Shown here one piece after another: positions 45,820-54,106 of a stretch of DNA of 64,000 nt. Numbering within the stretch: the first letter of the stretch is position 1; every line of letters starts with the position of its first letter. Below the pieces are notes generated by a model. The model was not told where the DNA came from. It saw only the letters and a program-made list of their open reading frames with translations, and did not search any database. A program made the translations under genes and the position numbers. The stretch comes from Halostreptopolyspora alba (GTDB taxonomy: Bacteria; Actinomycetota; Actinomycetes; Streptosporangiales; Streptosporangiaceae): NCBI GenBank assembly GCA_003725585.1, contig RJMB01000004.1:1-64000 (forward strand). Direction: 5' to 3'.

Positions 45820-47337
45820 TCACGGCACCTCCGTGGGGTGTCCGTGCCCGGTGGCCAGCGCCATGACGGCCTCCTCCGAGGCCCCGCCGGGCAGCTCCCC
45901 GGCGATGCGCCCGTCGTGCAGTACGAGGGTGCGGTCGGCCAGGCCGAGGACCTCCGTCAGCTCGGAGGAGATCAGGATGATCGCCACCCCCGAGGCCGCC
46001 AGACGGCGGACCAGCGTGTAGACCGCGCGCTTGGCGCCGACGTCGATACCGCGGGTGGGCTCGTCGAGGACGATGACGCCGGGGTCGGTGGCCAGCCACT
46101 TGGCGAGCACGACCTTCTGCTGGTTCCCACCGGAGAGGTAGCGGACCTCCTGGGCGGAGTCGCGGTGGACCAGTTCCAGCGAGGAGAACAGTCCCGGCAG
46201 CCGGCGCGCGCGCTCGCCCGCCCTCACCCCCATGACGGCGTCGAGCACGAGCCGCCCGTTGGCCAGCACCGACTGGTTGAGCGCCAGCCCTTCGGTCTTG
46301 CGGTCCTCGGTGACCAGGGCGACTCCGGCGCGCACCGCCCGATGCGGCGAGCGCAGTACCACCCGGCGCCCGTCCACCCACATCTCGCCGCGTGTGAAGC
46401 GTCGCAGGCCGAACAGCGCGTGGGCGAGCTCGGTGCGCCCGCTGCCCTGGAGCCCGGCCAGCCCGACGATCTCGCCGCCGCGCGCCCGCAGGGTGATGCC
46501 GTCAAGGTGCTCGTTGCCGCCGTCGGCGACCTCCAGCCGCACCGGGCCGGGCGCGGTTCCCTCGACCGGTTCGGGAAAGAACGCGCTGATCGAGCGCCCG
46601 ACCATCATCCGAATCAGCTCCGCCGACGTGGTCTCGTCGGCGTCGACCGTGCCGGCCCGCTCGCCGTCCTTGAGCACGGTGATCCGCTCGCACAGGTCGA
46701 ACACCTCGGTGAGCCGGTGCGAGACGTAGAGCACGGCCACGCCGCGCTCACGCAGCCGGCCCACCAGGGCGTACAGCAGCTCCACCTCGTGTCCGGCCAG
46801 TGCCGAGGTGGGCTCGTCCATGGAGATGATGCGGGCGTCGTGCGAGAGCGCTTTGGCCACCTCGACGATCTGCTGCTCGGCGACGGAGAGGGAGCCCACC
46901 CGGGTCCGTGCCGAGATCCCGCTCACTCCGAGCTCGTCCAGCAGGCGGTCGGTGTCGGCGGCCATGCGGTGGGCGTCGACGCGCCCGCCGCGCCGCGGCT
47001 CCCGTCCCAGGTAGACGTTCTCCGCGACGCTGCGCTCCGGCAGCAGGTTGAACTCCTGGAACACGGTGGAGACACCGGCCCGCTGCGCCTGGACGGGGTG
47101 CTCGAAGGACACCCGCTCCCCCGACAGTTCGACCGTGCCCCCGTCGGCGCGGTGCACACCGGCGAGGATCTTCATCAGGGTGGACTTGCCGGCGCCGTTC
47201 TCCCCGACAAGGGCGTGCACCTCACCGGGGTGCAGGTCCAGGTCGACGCCGTGCAGCACACGGCCTCCTAGGAACGACTTGGAGATCCCGCGCATCCGCA
47301 GCACAGGGGGATCCGGGGCGGTTCCGGCGGCGCTCAC
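45820..47337 (-). CDS. Sugar ABC transporter ATPase with two nucleotide-binding domains
   Basis: 505 residues, the tandem-ATPase RbsA/XylG type. The first domain has HALVGENGAGKSTLMKILAG (Walker A), SVAEQQIVEVAKAL (signature) and IISMDEPTSAL (Walker B). The second has GLAGLQGSGRTELAHALFGL (Walker A variant GxxGSGR), YLSGGNQQKVVLAKWLATDP (signature) and VIVLDEPTRGIDVGAK (Walker B). The altered second Walker A is normal in this family. It begins with a GTG that overlaps the Gfo/Idh stop (47334-47337). Confidence 0.94.
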   Translation of the reverse strand: MSAAGTAPDPPVLRMRGISKSFLGGRVLHGVDLDLHPGEVHALVGENGAGKSTLMKILAGVHRADGGTVELSGERVSFEHPVQAQRAGVSTVFQEFNLLPERSVAENVYLGREPRRGGRVDAHRMAADTDRLLDELGVSGISARTRVGSLSVAEQQIVEVAKALSHDARIISMDEPTSALAGHEVELLYALVGRLRERGVAVLYVSHRLTEVFDLCERITVLKDGERAGTVDADETTSAELIRMMVGRSISAFFPEPVEGTAPGPVRLEVADGGNEHLDGITLRARGGEIVGLAGLQGSGRTELAHALFGLRRFTRGEMWVDGRRVVLRSPHRAVRAGVALVTEDRKTEGLALNQSVLANGRLVLDAVMGVRAGERARRLPGLFSSLELVHRDSAQEVRYLSGGNQQKVVLAKWLATDPGVIVLDEPTRGIDVGAKRAVYTLVRRLAASGVAIILISSELTEVLGLADRTLVLHDGRIAGELPGGASEEAVMALATGHGHPTEVP

Positions 47338-48494
47338 GCGCGGACCTCCGCCCAGGTGCCGGTGCGCGTGGACTCCAGCACGGCCTCGGCCACGTGCGCG
47401 GCGCGCAGGCCATCGGCGAAGGTGGGCAGGCCGTCGGGTGCCTCCCCGACGATGGTGTCGCGGGTGTCGGCGACGAAGGCGTTGAAGCAGTCCTGATAGC
47501 CCTGCGGGTGGCCGGCGGGCACCCGGGCCAGGCGGCGCGCGTCGGGGCTGAGCGTGTCGGGGTCCCGCATTAGTAGGGCGCTGCCCTCACGCTCGCCCCG
47601 CCACAGGAACTCCGGCTGCTCCTGGTCGAAGGCGAGCGTGGACTCGGTGCCCGAGACCTCCAGCAGCAGCCGGTTCTTGCGTCCGGCGGAGACCTGGCTG
47701 ATGACCGAGGTCCCGACCGCGCCGCCGCGCAGCGCGAACTGCACGGTGACGAGGTCCTCGGTGCCCACGGGGCGGCCGTCCCCGCTGCCACGGCTCGGGT
47801 TGACGGTGGATGTCTGCGCGCACAGCCGGGTGATCCGGTCGCCGGTGACGAACTCCAGCATGTCGAACCAGTGCGACCCGATGTCACCGAAGGCGCGGAG
47901 CGGGCCGCCGAGGTCGGGATCCACCCGCCAGTTGTCGTCTCCGGGACGCAGTAGCCAGTCCTGCAGGTAGCTGCCGTGGGCGAGGACGACCCGACCGATG
48001 TCGCCCCGGCGGACCCGCTCGCGTGCCTCGCGCGCCATGGGGTGGAACCGGTAGACGAAGGGGACGGTGCCGACCCTCTCGGCGCCACGGGCGGCGTCCA
48101 CCATCGCCTCGGCCGTCGCGACGTCGGTGGACAGTGGTTTCTCGCAGACGACGTGCTTTCCGGCGTCGAACGCGGCGATCGCCAGCCGGCCGTGGAGGTG
48201 GTTGGGCGTGCAGACGTGGACGACGTCGACCTCGTCGCTGGCGATGAGGTGATGGCTGTCGGGGAACGCGTGTTCGGCGCCCAGGTGTCGCCGGGAGGCG
48301 CGGGCGCTGTCGGGGGTGGAGGCGGCGACCCCCACCACTCGGCCTCCGGCGGCGCGGATGGCATGGGAGTGGACCTGTCCCATGAATCCTGTGCCGATGA
48401 TCGCTGCGCGGTAGTCGTCGTCTGATCGGCCGGTGAGGGTGTCCGGCTCGGTGTCCGGTGCCTCCCCCGCCCCTGTGATGTGACTCACTCCCAT
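47334..48494 (-). CDS. Gfo/Idh/MocA-family sugar dehydrogenase
   Basis: 386 residues. The NAD(P) Rossmann motif is AAIIGTGFMGQVHSHAIRAA (about residues 30-50), with HVCTPNHLHGRLAIAAFDAG and the family signature CEKPLSTDVATAEAMVDAA. The C-terminal domain contains GPLRAFGDIGSHWFDMLEFV, with the catalytic His, and AGHPQGYQDCFNAFVADTRD. It likely oxidises a sugar or cyclitol imported by the ABC system. It is first in the operon; the ATG is seven bases after a TTGACT-18-TAGCTT promoter, so the message appears leaderless. The ROK gene diverges from the same region. Confidence 0.93.
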   Translation of the reverse strand: MGVSHITGAGEAPDTEPDTLTGRSDDDYRAAIIGTGFMGQVHSHAIRAAGGRVVGVAASTPDSARASRRHLGAEHAFPDSHHLIASDEVDVVHVCTPNHLHGRLAIAAFDAGKHVVCEKPLSTDVATAEAMVDAARGAERVGTVPFVYRFHPMAREARERVRRGDIGRVVLAHGSYLQDWLLRPGDDNWRVDPDLGGPLRAFGDIGSHWFDMLEFVTGDRITRLCAQTSTVNPSRGSGDGRPVGTEDLVTVQFALRGGAVGTSVISQVSAGRKNRLLLEVSGTESTLAFDQEQPEFLWRGEREGSALLMRDPDTLSPDARRLARVPAGHPQGYQDCFNAFVADTRDTIVGEAPDGLPTFADGLRAAHVAEAVLESTRTGTWAEVRA

Positions 48495-48531
48495 GCGGGA
48501 AAAGCTACGGGGGACTTCTGACGATAGTCAA
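48494..48531 (-). promoter_or_regulatory. Predicted leaderless promoter of the sugar operon
   Basis: Minus strand TTGACT (48526-48531), 18 bases, TAGCTT (48502-48507), then seven bases to the ATG. The adjoining A/T-rich stretch 48540-48560, with AATTAATC and AATTAATA repeats, is a plausible ROK operator serving both divergent genes. Confidence 0.55.
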
Positions 48532-48564
48532 GCAGAAGGTGACAATTAATCAATTAATAGCTGG

Positions 48565-49836
48565 ATGATCACAACAAGGAAGTTCCTGTGCTTCACTGTT
48601 GCCGTGACAGAAGACGCGTTGCTCCACACGGCCGCATCCGCGCCCGCCACCGGGCCGCCTCTCCACTCCGTGCCGGCGTTCCCGGGCACGGGCATGCTGC
48701 TGAGCCTGCTGCGCGACGGTCGGCCGCGCACCCGCTCGGAGCTGGCCGGGATCACCGGGTTGGCCCGCTCGACCGTCACCCAGCGTGTGGACTCCCTGTT
48801 GGCCAGCGGCCTGATCGGGCCCGCCGGAGAGGCCGCCTCGACCGGCGGCCGGCCACCGACCACCTTCGCCTTCGTGCCCTCGGCGCGCGTCGTGCTCGCC
48901 GCCGACCTGGGCGCCACCTACGCCCGGCTCGCACTGACCGACCTGGCCGGTGAGCTACTCACCGACACCCGCGCCGACGTCGACATCGCCCAAGGGCCGC
49001 GAACCGTGCTGGACTGGGTCGCCGAGAACGGACGCGCGCTACTGGAACGGGCCGGCAGGACCACCGACGACCTGCTGGGCGTGGGGATCGGGCTCCCCGG
49101 CCCGGTGGAGCACTCAACGGGGCGGGCGGTCAACCCGCCGATCATGCCCGGCTGGAACGGCTTCGACGTTCCCGGCTATCTGCAGGAGCGCTTCGCCGGG
49201 CCGGTGCTCGTCGACAACGACGTCAACATCATGGCCCTGGGGGAACACTTCGCCCGCTGGAGGGAAGCCAGCCACCTGATGTTCGTGAAGGTCGCCACCG
49301 GTATCGGCTGCGGCATCATCAGCGAGGGCAGGGTCTATCGAGGCGCCAAGGGCGCCGCGGGTGACATGGGCCACATCCAGGTGCCGCACGACGACGAGGC
49401 GCCGTGCCGGTGCGGCAACAGTGGCTGCCTGGAGGCGGTGGCCAGCGGCTCGGCCATCGCGGAGGCGCTGGTCGGGCAGGGATTCGAGGTGCGCGGCGCG
49501 CTGGACGTCGTCGACCTCGCCCGGTCGGGGTCGGTTCCGGCGTTGCGCGCGCTGCGCCAGGCCGGCCGCGACATCGGCGAGGTGCTGGCCGCGTCGGTGA
49601 ACATGCTCAACCCCTCCCTCATCGTCATCGGCGGCTCGCTCGCGCTGGCGGGCGACCACCTGCTGGCGGGGGTGCGCGAGGTGATCTACCAGCGGTCACT
49701 GCCGTTGGCCACCGAGGACCTGCGGATCGTGTCCTCACAGGTGGGCGAACGCGCCGGGATCATCGGGGCGGCGGTCATGGTCATCGAGCACGGGCTGAGC
49801 CCGCAACGAGTCGAGGCCCTGGTCAGTGGCGACTGA
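48565..49836 (+). CDS. ROK-family transcriptional regulator
   Basis: Up to 423 residues. N-terminal winged helix: GTGMLLSLLRDGRPRTRSEL, AGITGLARSTVTQRVDSLLA and SGLIGPAGEAASTGGRPPTT. The C-terminal ROK/sugar-kinase fold has VLAADLGATYARLALTDLAG, DLLGVGIGLPGPVEHSTGRA, PVLVDNDVNIMALGEHFARW, and the zinc site PCRCGNSGCLEAVASG. The phosphate-binding and sugar-binding motifs suggest it senses the sugar handled by the divergent operon and represses it. The start may be the ATG at 48565 or, more conventionally, the GTG at 48604; neither has a good ribosome site. Confidence 0.92.
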   Translation: MITTRKFLCFTVAVTEDALLHTAASAPATGPPLHSVPAFPGTGMLLSLLRDGRPRTRSELAGITGLARSTVTQRVDSLLASGLIGPAGEAASTGGRPPTTFAFVPSARVVLAADLGATYARLALTDLAGELLTDTRADVDIAQGPRTVLDWVAENGRALLERAGRTTDDLLGVGIGLPGPVEHSTGRAVNPPIMPGWNGFDVPGYLQERFAGPVLVDNDVNIMALGEHFARWREASHLMFVKVATGIGCGIISEGRVYRGAKGAAGDMGHIQVPHDDEAPCRCGNSGCLEAVASGSAIAEALVGQGFEVRGALDVVDLARSGSVPALRALRQAGRDIGEVLAASVNMLNPSLIVIGGSLALAGDHLLAGVREVIYQRSLPLATEDLRIVSSQVGERAGIIGAAVMVIEHGLSPQRVEALVSGD

Positions 49837-49991
49837 CCCGAAGAGCCCTCCGTGCGCGCCCGGTGGGCCGCCAAACCCGCGCCGGCGACCTCCGGTGGCC
49901 ACATCCGGGCACGGTACGAGGCGGAAGCCCCACGGATCGCTTCCTAGAATTCTGGCGAGTGCTCCCACCCCGAATGTGAGAACGTCCCGCG

Positions 49992-50849
49992 ATGAACGAG
50001 CCCCCCGAACGTGACAGGAACGGTTCCGGTCGTGACCAGGCCCCGCGCTTCCCACCCGACATCGACATGACCGTCGCGCACCCGGCGCGGGTGTGGGACT
50101 TCTGGCTGGGAGGCAAGGACCATTTCCCCGCCGATCGGGAACTCGGCACTCGGATCCTCGAAACCATGCCCGGCTGGACGGCCTTCGCCAAGGCCGACCG
50201 CGAGTTCCTGGGCCGGGCCGTGCGCTACCTGGCCGACGAGGCCGGCGTTCGCCAGTTCCTCGACATCGGAACCGGGCTTCCCACCGCGAACAACACCCAC
50301 GAGGTCGCCCAGGCGGTGGCGCCGGACGCCCGCGTGGTCTACGTCGACAACGACCCCATCGTGCTGGCGCACGCCCGGGCCCTCCTGACGAGCGCCCCCT
50401 CGGGCGCCACCGACTACATCCACGCCGACCTGAACGAGCCCGACACGATCCTGCGCGGTGCCGCGGCGACGCTCGACCTCGACCAACCGGTCGCGATCAC
50501 GCTGTTGGGGATCATGGAGTTCATCCCCGACACCGAGCGGGCGTACGCGATCGTGAACCGGCTCCTGGACGCCGTCGCTTTGGGAAGTCACCTGGTGATC
50601 GCCCACCCCACCACCGACGTGCAGGGCGAGGCGATGGCCGAGACCCTTCGGCTGTGGAACGCCAGTGCCGCGACACCGGCCACGTTCCGCACGCGCCGGG
50701 AGTTCACCGGGTTCTTCGAGCGTCTGGAGCTGGTGGAACCCGGCGTGGTGACACTGCCCCAATGGCGCCCCGACCCCGACACCAGCCACACCGACACCGA
50801 GATCGGTTTCTTCGCCGGAGTCGGCCGCAAGCCACCGGTGCCCGGGTGA
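49992..50849 (+). CDS. DUF574-type SAM-dependent methyltransferase, second copy
   Basis: 285 residues, paralogous to the copy at 28636-29490: ARVWDFWLGGKDHFPADREL, DREFLGRAVRYLADEAGVRQ, FLDIGTGLPTANNTHEVAQA, RVVYVDNDPIVLAHARALLT, ADLNEPDTIL, and the C-terminal FFERLELVEPGVVTLPQWRP. The SAM pocket (DIGTGLPT) is intact. The substrate is unknown. Monocistronic, flanked by a bidirectional terminator. The ATG at 49992 follows TCCCGCG without a clear ribosome site. Confidence 0.92.
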   Translation: MNEPPERDRNGSGRDQAPRFPPDIDMTVAHPARVWDFWLGGKDHFPADRELGTRILETMPGWTAFAKADREFLGRAVRYLADEAGVRQFLDIGTGLPTANNTHEVAQAVAPDARVVYVDNDPIVLAHARALLTSAPSGATDYIHADLNEPDTILRGAAATLDLDQPVAITLLGIMEFIPDTERAYAIVNRLLDAVALGSHLVIAHPTTDVQGEAMAETLRLWNASAATPATFRTRREFTGFFERLELVEPGVVTLPQWRPDPDTSHTDTEIGFFAGVGRKPPVPG

Positions 50850-50933
50850 ACGAGCCCGCGCGCCGCCGTTGCCAACCGGGGGATCTCCGCGGCGTAACGG
50901 GCCTCGCCACCCGGTCATGACTCTCGGCGGGGA

Positions 50934-50966
50934 GGGCCGAGGCCCGTGGTTCCCACGCCTCGGCCC
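50934..50966. terminator. Bidirectional terminator between convergent genes
   Basis: GGGCCGAGGC and GCCTCGGCCC arms with an inner GTGG/CCAC pair; a 33-base stem-loop in the gap between the methyltransferase and FAD oxidoreductase, followed by CTTC. Confidence 0.75.
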
Positions 50967-50997
50967 CTTCGTCACATCCCTGGTTGGTACGCCGTCG

Positions 50998-52428
50998 TCA
51001 GCCCTCCTCGCGCGGCTCGTCCCCCGCTGTGGCCACGGGCGCGATGTTGTGGTTGATCCGCAACAGATTCTCCGGGTCGTAGCTGGCTTTCAGGTGTGCC
51101 AGATCCCGGTAGGTCCGTGGCTCGTAGGCGCTGCGCACCTGCTCGGGAGACGATTCCAGGGCGCCGATGAAACTGAGGAAGGGGCCACCGATCCGCCACG
51201 GCGTCGTGGACTCGATCAGCCGCTCCTGGAGACGGTGCACCTCGTGCGCCTCCTCGGGGAGTGTTCGGGCACCGCTGAACAGTGTGTACCCGGCGTGCCG
51301 GAAGGGGACGGCATTGGCGTGCTCCGGGTTCCGGGCGAGGGCCCCACCCAGATGCCGGATCTCGATGGCCGGGAGTCCCCCAGCGCCGGCGAAGGCCGTG
51401 ATGGTGTCGATGGCCGTGTCATCGAGACTCTCCAACCGGGTGGACCTCTCGGAGTAGACACCCGGTTCGGTGGGGTCGGCGTGAATGCGGGCGACCTGGC
51501 TGTAGGGCATCTCGGTGACCGTGTCCAGCACTGGATCGCGGACACGCCGCAGGGGGCGTACGAGCCGCGCGCCTTCGTCGGCCGACCCGTTGAACGCGAT
51601 CCTCACGTGGGCGAGGAAACGGTCCCGCATCTCCGCGGGTAGCGCGTCGTCGTCCGGAAAGCGGATCAGGGCGACACTGGACTGCATGGCATCGGGCAGG
51701 GAACTCGTCCAGTCGCGCCACGCGCGCAGCACCAGAGGTGCCGACTCTCCGGGAAAGAACAACCCACCGCCGTACAGCCGTGGCACCGGGAACAGGTCGA
51801 CCTCCATGGCGGTGACGACCCCGAAGTTCCCCTTGCCGCCACGCGTGCCCCAGAACAGGTCGGGGTCGCGGTCCGCGGAGACGGTCCGATGGCGCCCGTC
51901 GGGGGTGACCATCGCGAGGCCGCGCACCCGGTCGGCGGCGTAGCCATACGACCGACCGAGGGGGCCGTGCCCGCCGCCCAGGGTGTAGCCGACCGCCCCC
52001 ACTGACGGAGCGGCCCCGTTCAACGGGGCGAGCCCGTACGCGGCTGCCTCCCGCACGACTCTCCCCCAGGGCACGCCGGCCTCGATGCGCGCGGTGCGGG
52101 CGTGGGGATCGACGTGCACGCCGTCCATCGCCACGGTGTCGATCACCAGCGCGCCGTCGGCGGGCACCGCGACTCCGTGGCCGGTGGCTCGCACGGCGAC
52201 CGGGACCGTGTGGTCGGCGGCCCAGCGCACCGCCGTCCGGACATCCGCGGCACCGGTGGCGCGGACCACGGCCGCGGGACGACTCGCCACGATCCGGTTG
52301 AAACCGAACGGTTCGGGTTCGGGGGCGTCACCGGAGGGGAGCAGCAGTGAGCCCCGCAGTGTCCGCCGAAGATCGCGGAAACCGCCGGCGAGCCGGGAGT
52401 TCTCCGCCGGGACCAAGGAACTACTCAC
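50998..52428 (-). CDS. FAD-binding (berberine-bridge-type) oxidoreductase
   Basis: 476 residues. FAD-binding-4 (PCMH) domain: FGFNRIVASRPAAVVRATGA, TVPVAVRATGHGVAVPADGA, VGYTLGGGHGPLGRSYGYAA DRV. The C-terminal BBE segment YDPENLLRINHNIAP is present. The GGGHG...SYG context has the His for covalent flavin attachment nearby but no Cys, so a mono- or non-covalent flavin is likely. Substrates range from sugars to alkaloids and polyketides. The GTG (52428) overlaps the stop of the MFS gene, and AAGGAG is six bases upstream. Coupled to an exporter and controlled probably by the divergent HxlR gene, it may detoxify or modify the exported compound. Confidence 0.9.
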   Translation of the reverse strand: MSSSLVPAENSRLAGGFRDLRRTLRGSLLLPSGDAPEPEPFGFNRIVASRPAAVVRATGAADVRTAVRWAADHTVPVAVRATGHGVAVPADGALVIDTVAMDGVHVDPHARTARIEAGVPWGRVVREAAAYGLAPLNGAAPSVGAVGYTLGGGHGPLGRSYGYAADRVRGLAMVTPDGRHRTVSADRDPDLFWGTRGGKGNFGVVTAMEVDLFPVPRLYGGGLFFPGESAPLVLRAWRDWTSSLPDAMQSSVALIRFPDDDALPAEMRDRFLAHVRIAFNGSADEGARLVRPLRRVRDPVLDTVTEMPYSQVARIHADPTEPGVYSERSTRLESLDDTAIDTITAFAGAGGLPAIEIRHLGGALARNPEHANAVPFRHAGYTLFSGARTLPEEAHEVHRLQERLIESTTPWRIGGPFLSFIGALESSPEQVRSAYEPRTYRDLAHLKASYDPENLLRINHNIAPVATAGDEPREEG

Positions 52429-53660
52429 GCGTGCTCCTTCACCGGTCGTGGACGAGGGTGGTCCAGGCGCGTCGCGCGGGTGCTCCAGACCGTCAGGACC
52501 GTGAGCCCGACGAGCGCGCCCGCCAACCACAGGCCGCCGCTCAGCGAGCCCAGGTCGACCACTGTGCCTCCGACCAGGGCCCCGAGCGCGATGGAGAGGT
52601 TGAACATCGAGACCCACAGCGCTGAGGCGGCTTCGGTCTCCTGGGGCGCTGCTTTGATCATCCACGTCTGCAGGCTGACCGACACTCCCCCGAAGGCCAG
52701 CCCCCACAGCATCAGCATGGTGATGCCGCCGGCCGCAGTCCCCCCGAGCACCGGGAAGAGCGCCAGAACGGCGGCGAGGGAGAGGCTGATGGTCAGCACG
52801 GTGCGTCGCACGTCGCGTCCGGACGCGACACCGGCCACGAAGTTGCCGAGGATGCCGGCGAGGCCGTACCCGAGCAGCAGTGCGCTGATCAGCCCCAGAG
52901 GGATGCCCGAGAGCTGCTGGAGCACCGGGCTGACGAAAGTGTAGGCGGCGAAGTGCCCCGTGACCAGCAGAAAGGTGGCGACCACACCCGCCAGCACCGT
53001 GGTGTGACGAAGCTGTCGGGCGAGTTGGCGCGGACGGACGGGCTCCGCGGCGGGAAGCGTGGGTAGCAGCAGGGCCAGGGCGACCAGGACGAGGGCGGCC
53101 AGTGCGCCCAGCGCGCCGAACGCCACGCGCCACCCCGCGATGTCCCCGATGAGTGTGCCCAGGGGCACACCGAAGACGCTGGCGGCGGCGACCCCGCTGA
53201 AGATCAGAGCGGTGGCTCGGGGCACGTGCCGCTCCGGTACGAGGCGGGTGGCGAGGCCCCCCGCGATCGCCCAGAAGCCACCGATCGTCACGCCGACCAG
53301 GACGCGTGCCGCCAACAGGACCGCGAAGCTCGGGGTCAGCGCGGACACCAGGTTGGCCAGTGCCATCAGCAGCATCAGCGCCGCCAGGAGCACACGCCGA
53401 TCGAGTCTGCCGACGGCGACCGGGATCGTCGGTGCGGCGATCGCGGCCACCACGCCCGGCACGGTCACCATCAGTCCCGTCCTGCCCGCCGAGACCCCCA
53501 GTTGGTCACTGACCGAGGTCAGCAGCCCAACCGGGAGCTGCTCGGCGGTCACCATCGAAAAGATCCCCACCGTCACGGCGATGACGCCGAACCACCCTTT
53601 CCATGAGGCGCCCTTGTCGGCGCCGACAGGGCGTGGTGAGGAGGAATCGACCGCTGTCAT
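52425..53660 (-). CDS. MFS transporter (DHA1-type efflux)
   Basis: 411 residues with 12 predicted transmembrane helices. Motif A-like sequence follows helix 2 (GRLDRRVLLAALMLLMALAN), and helix 4-5 reads GVTIGGFWAIAGGLATRLVP. It resembles AraJ/YdhP-type exporters of drugs or sugars. GGTGAG lies seven bases before the ATG. It is coupled to the FAD oxidoreductase and faces an HxlR regulator across a 100-base divergent promoter region, the common arrangement of an inducible efflux unit. Confidence 0.93.
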   Translation of the reverse strand: MTAVDSSSPRPVGADKGASWKGWFGVIAVTVGIFSMVTAEQLPVGLLTSVSDQLGVSAGRTGLMVTVPGVVAAIAAPTIPVAVGRLDRRVLLAALMLLMALANLVSALTPSFAVLLAARVLVGVTIGGFWAIAGGLATRLVPERHVPRATALIFSGVAAASVFGVPLGTLIGDIAGWRVAFGALGALAALVLVALALLLPTLPAAEPVRPRQLARQLRHTTVLAGVVATFLLVTGHFAAYTFVSPVLQQLSGIPLGLISALLLGYGLAGILGNFVAGVASGRDVRRTVLTISLSLAAVLALFPVLGGTAAGGITMLMLWGLAFGGVSVSLQTWMIKAAPQETEAASALWVSMFNLSIALGALVGGTVVDLGSLSGGLWLAGALVGLTVLTVWSTRATRLDHPRPRPVKEHA

Positions 53661-53693
53661 GACATCTCACCATTCATCGATTAACTACCCATG

Positions 53694-53744
53694 AGATAGT
53701 CACTGTACAAAAGTAAGTTCCCATCAAGCAACACGCGACTATCT
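53694..53744. promoter_or_regulatory. Divergent promoter region with HxlR operator candidate
   Basis: Perfect inverted half-sites AGATAGTC (53694-53701) and GACTATCT (53737-53744), 35 bases apart, flanked by related A/T-rich sequence (CAAAAGTAAG and TTTTGGTAAG). They lie between the MFS and HxlR starts, suitable for one regulator controlling both. Confidence 0.6.
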
Positions 53745-53761
53745 TTTGGTAAGGTGAGGGT

Positions 53762-54106
53762 ATGGCAGGGTACGACTACGATGCGGCCTTCTGCCCGCAC
53801 TACCACCACGCGGCCGAACTCGTGGGCCGCCGTTGGACCGGTGCGATCATTCGCGCCCTCCTGCACGGGGCCACACACTTCTCACAGATCCGGGACACCA
53901 TCCCCGACCTCACCGACAAGATGCTGACGACCCGGCTGCGGGAGCTCGAAACCGAGGGGATCGTCGCGCGCACCGTCGTCCCCGAGTCCCCCGTGCGCGT
54001 CGAGTACCACCTCACCGACAAGGGTCGCGGCCTGGAACAGGCGGTACGCGCGCTCAACGACTGGGCCGACCACTGGCTCGTCGCCGGCCAGGACCAGCCT
54101 CACTGA
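53762..54106 (+). CDS. HxlR-family transcriptional regulator
   Basis: 114 residues: AAFCPHYHHAAELVGRRWTG, AIIRALLHGATHFSQIRDTI, PDLTDKMLTTRLRELETEGI and VRVEYHLTDKGRGLEQAVRA, the complete MarR-like winged helix of HxlR proteins. Cys11 corresponds to the conserved N-terminal cysteine used for aldehyde or redox sensing in characterised members (HypR, YodB). A GGTGAGGG stretch precedes the ATG closely. It probably regulates the divergent MFS/FAD-oxidoreductase operon. Its last seven bases overlap the convergent UvrA-like gene. Confidence 0.93.
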   Translation: MAGYDYDAAFCPHYHHAAELVGRRWTGAIIRALLHGATHFSQIRDTIPDLTDKMLTTRLRELETEGIVARTVVPESPVRVEYHLTDKGRGLEQAVRALNDWADHWLVAGQDQPH

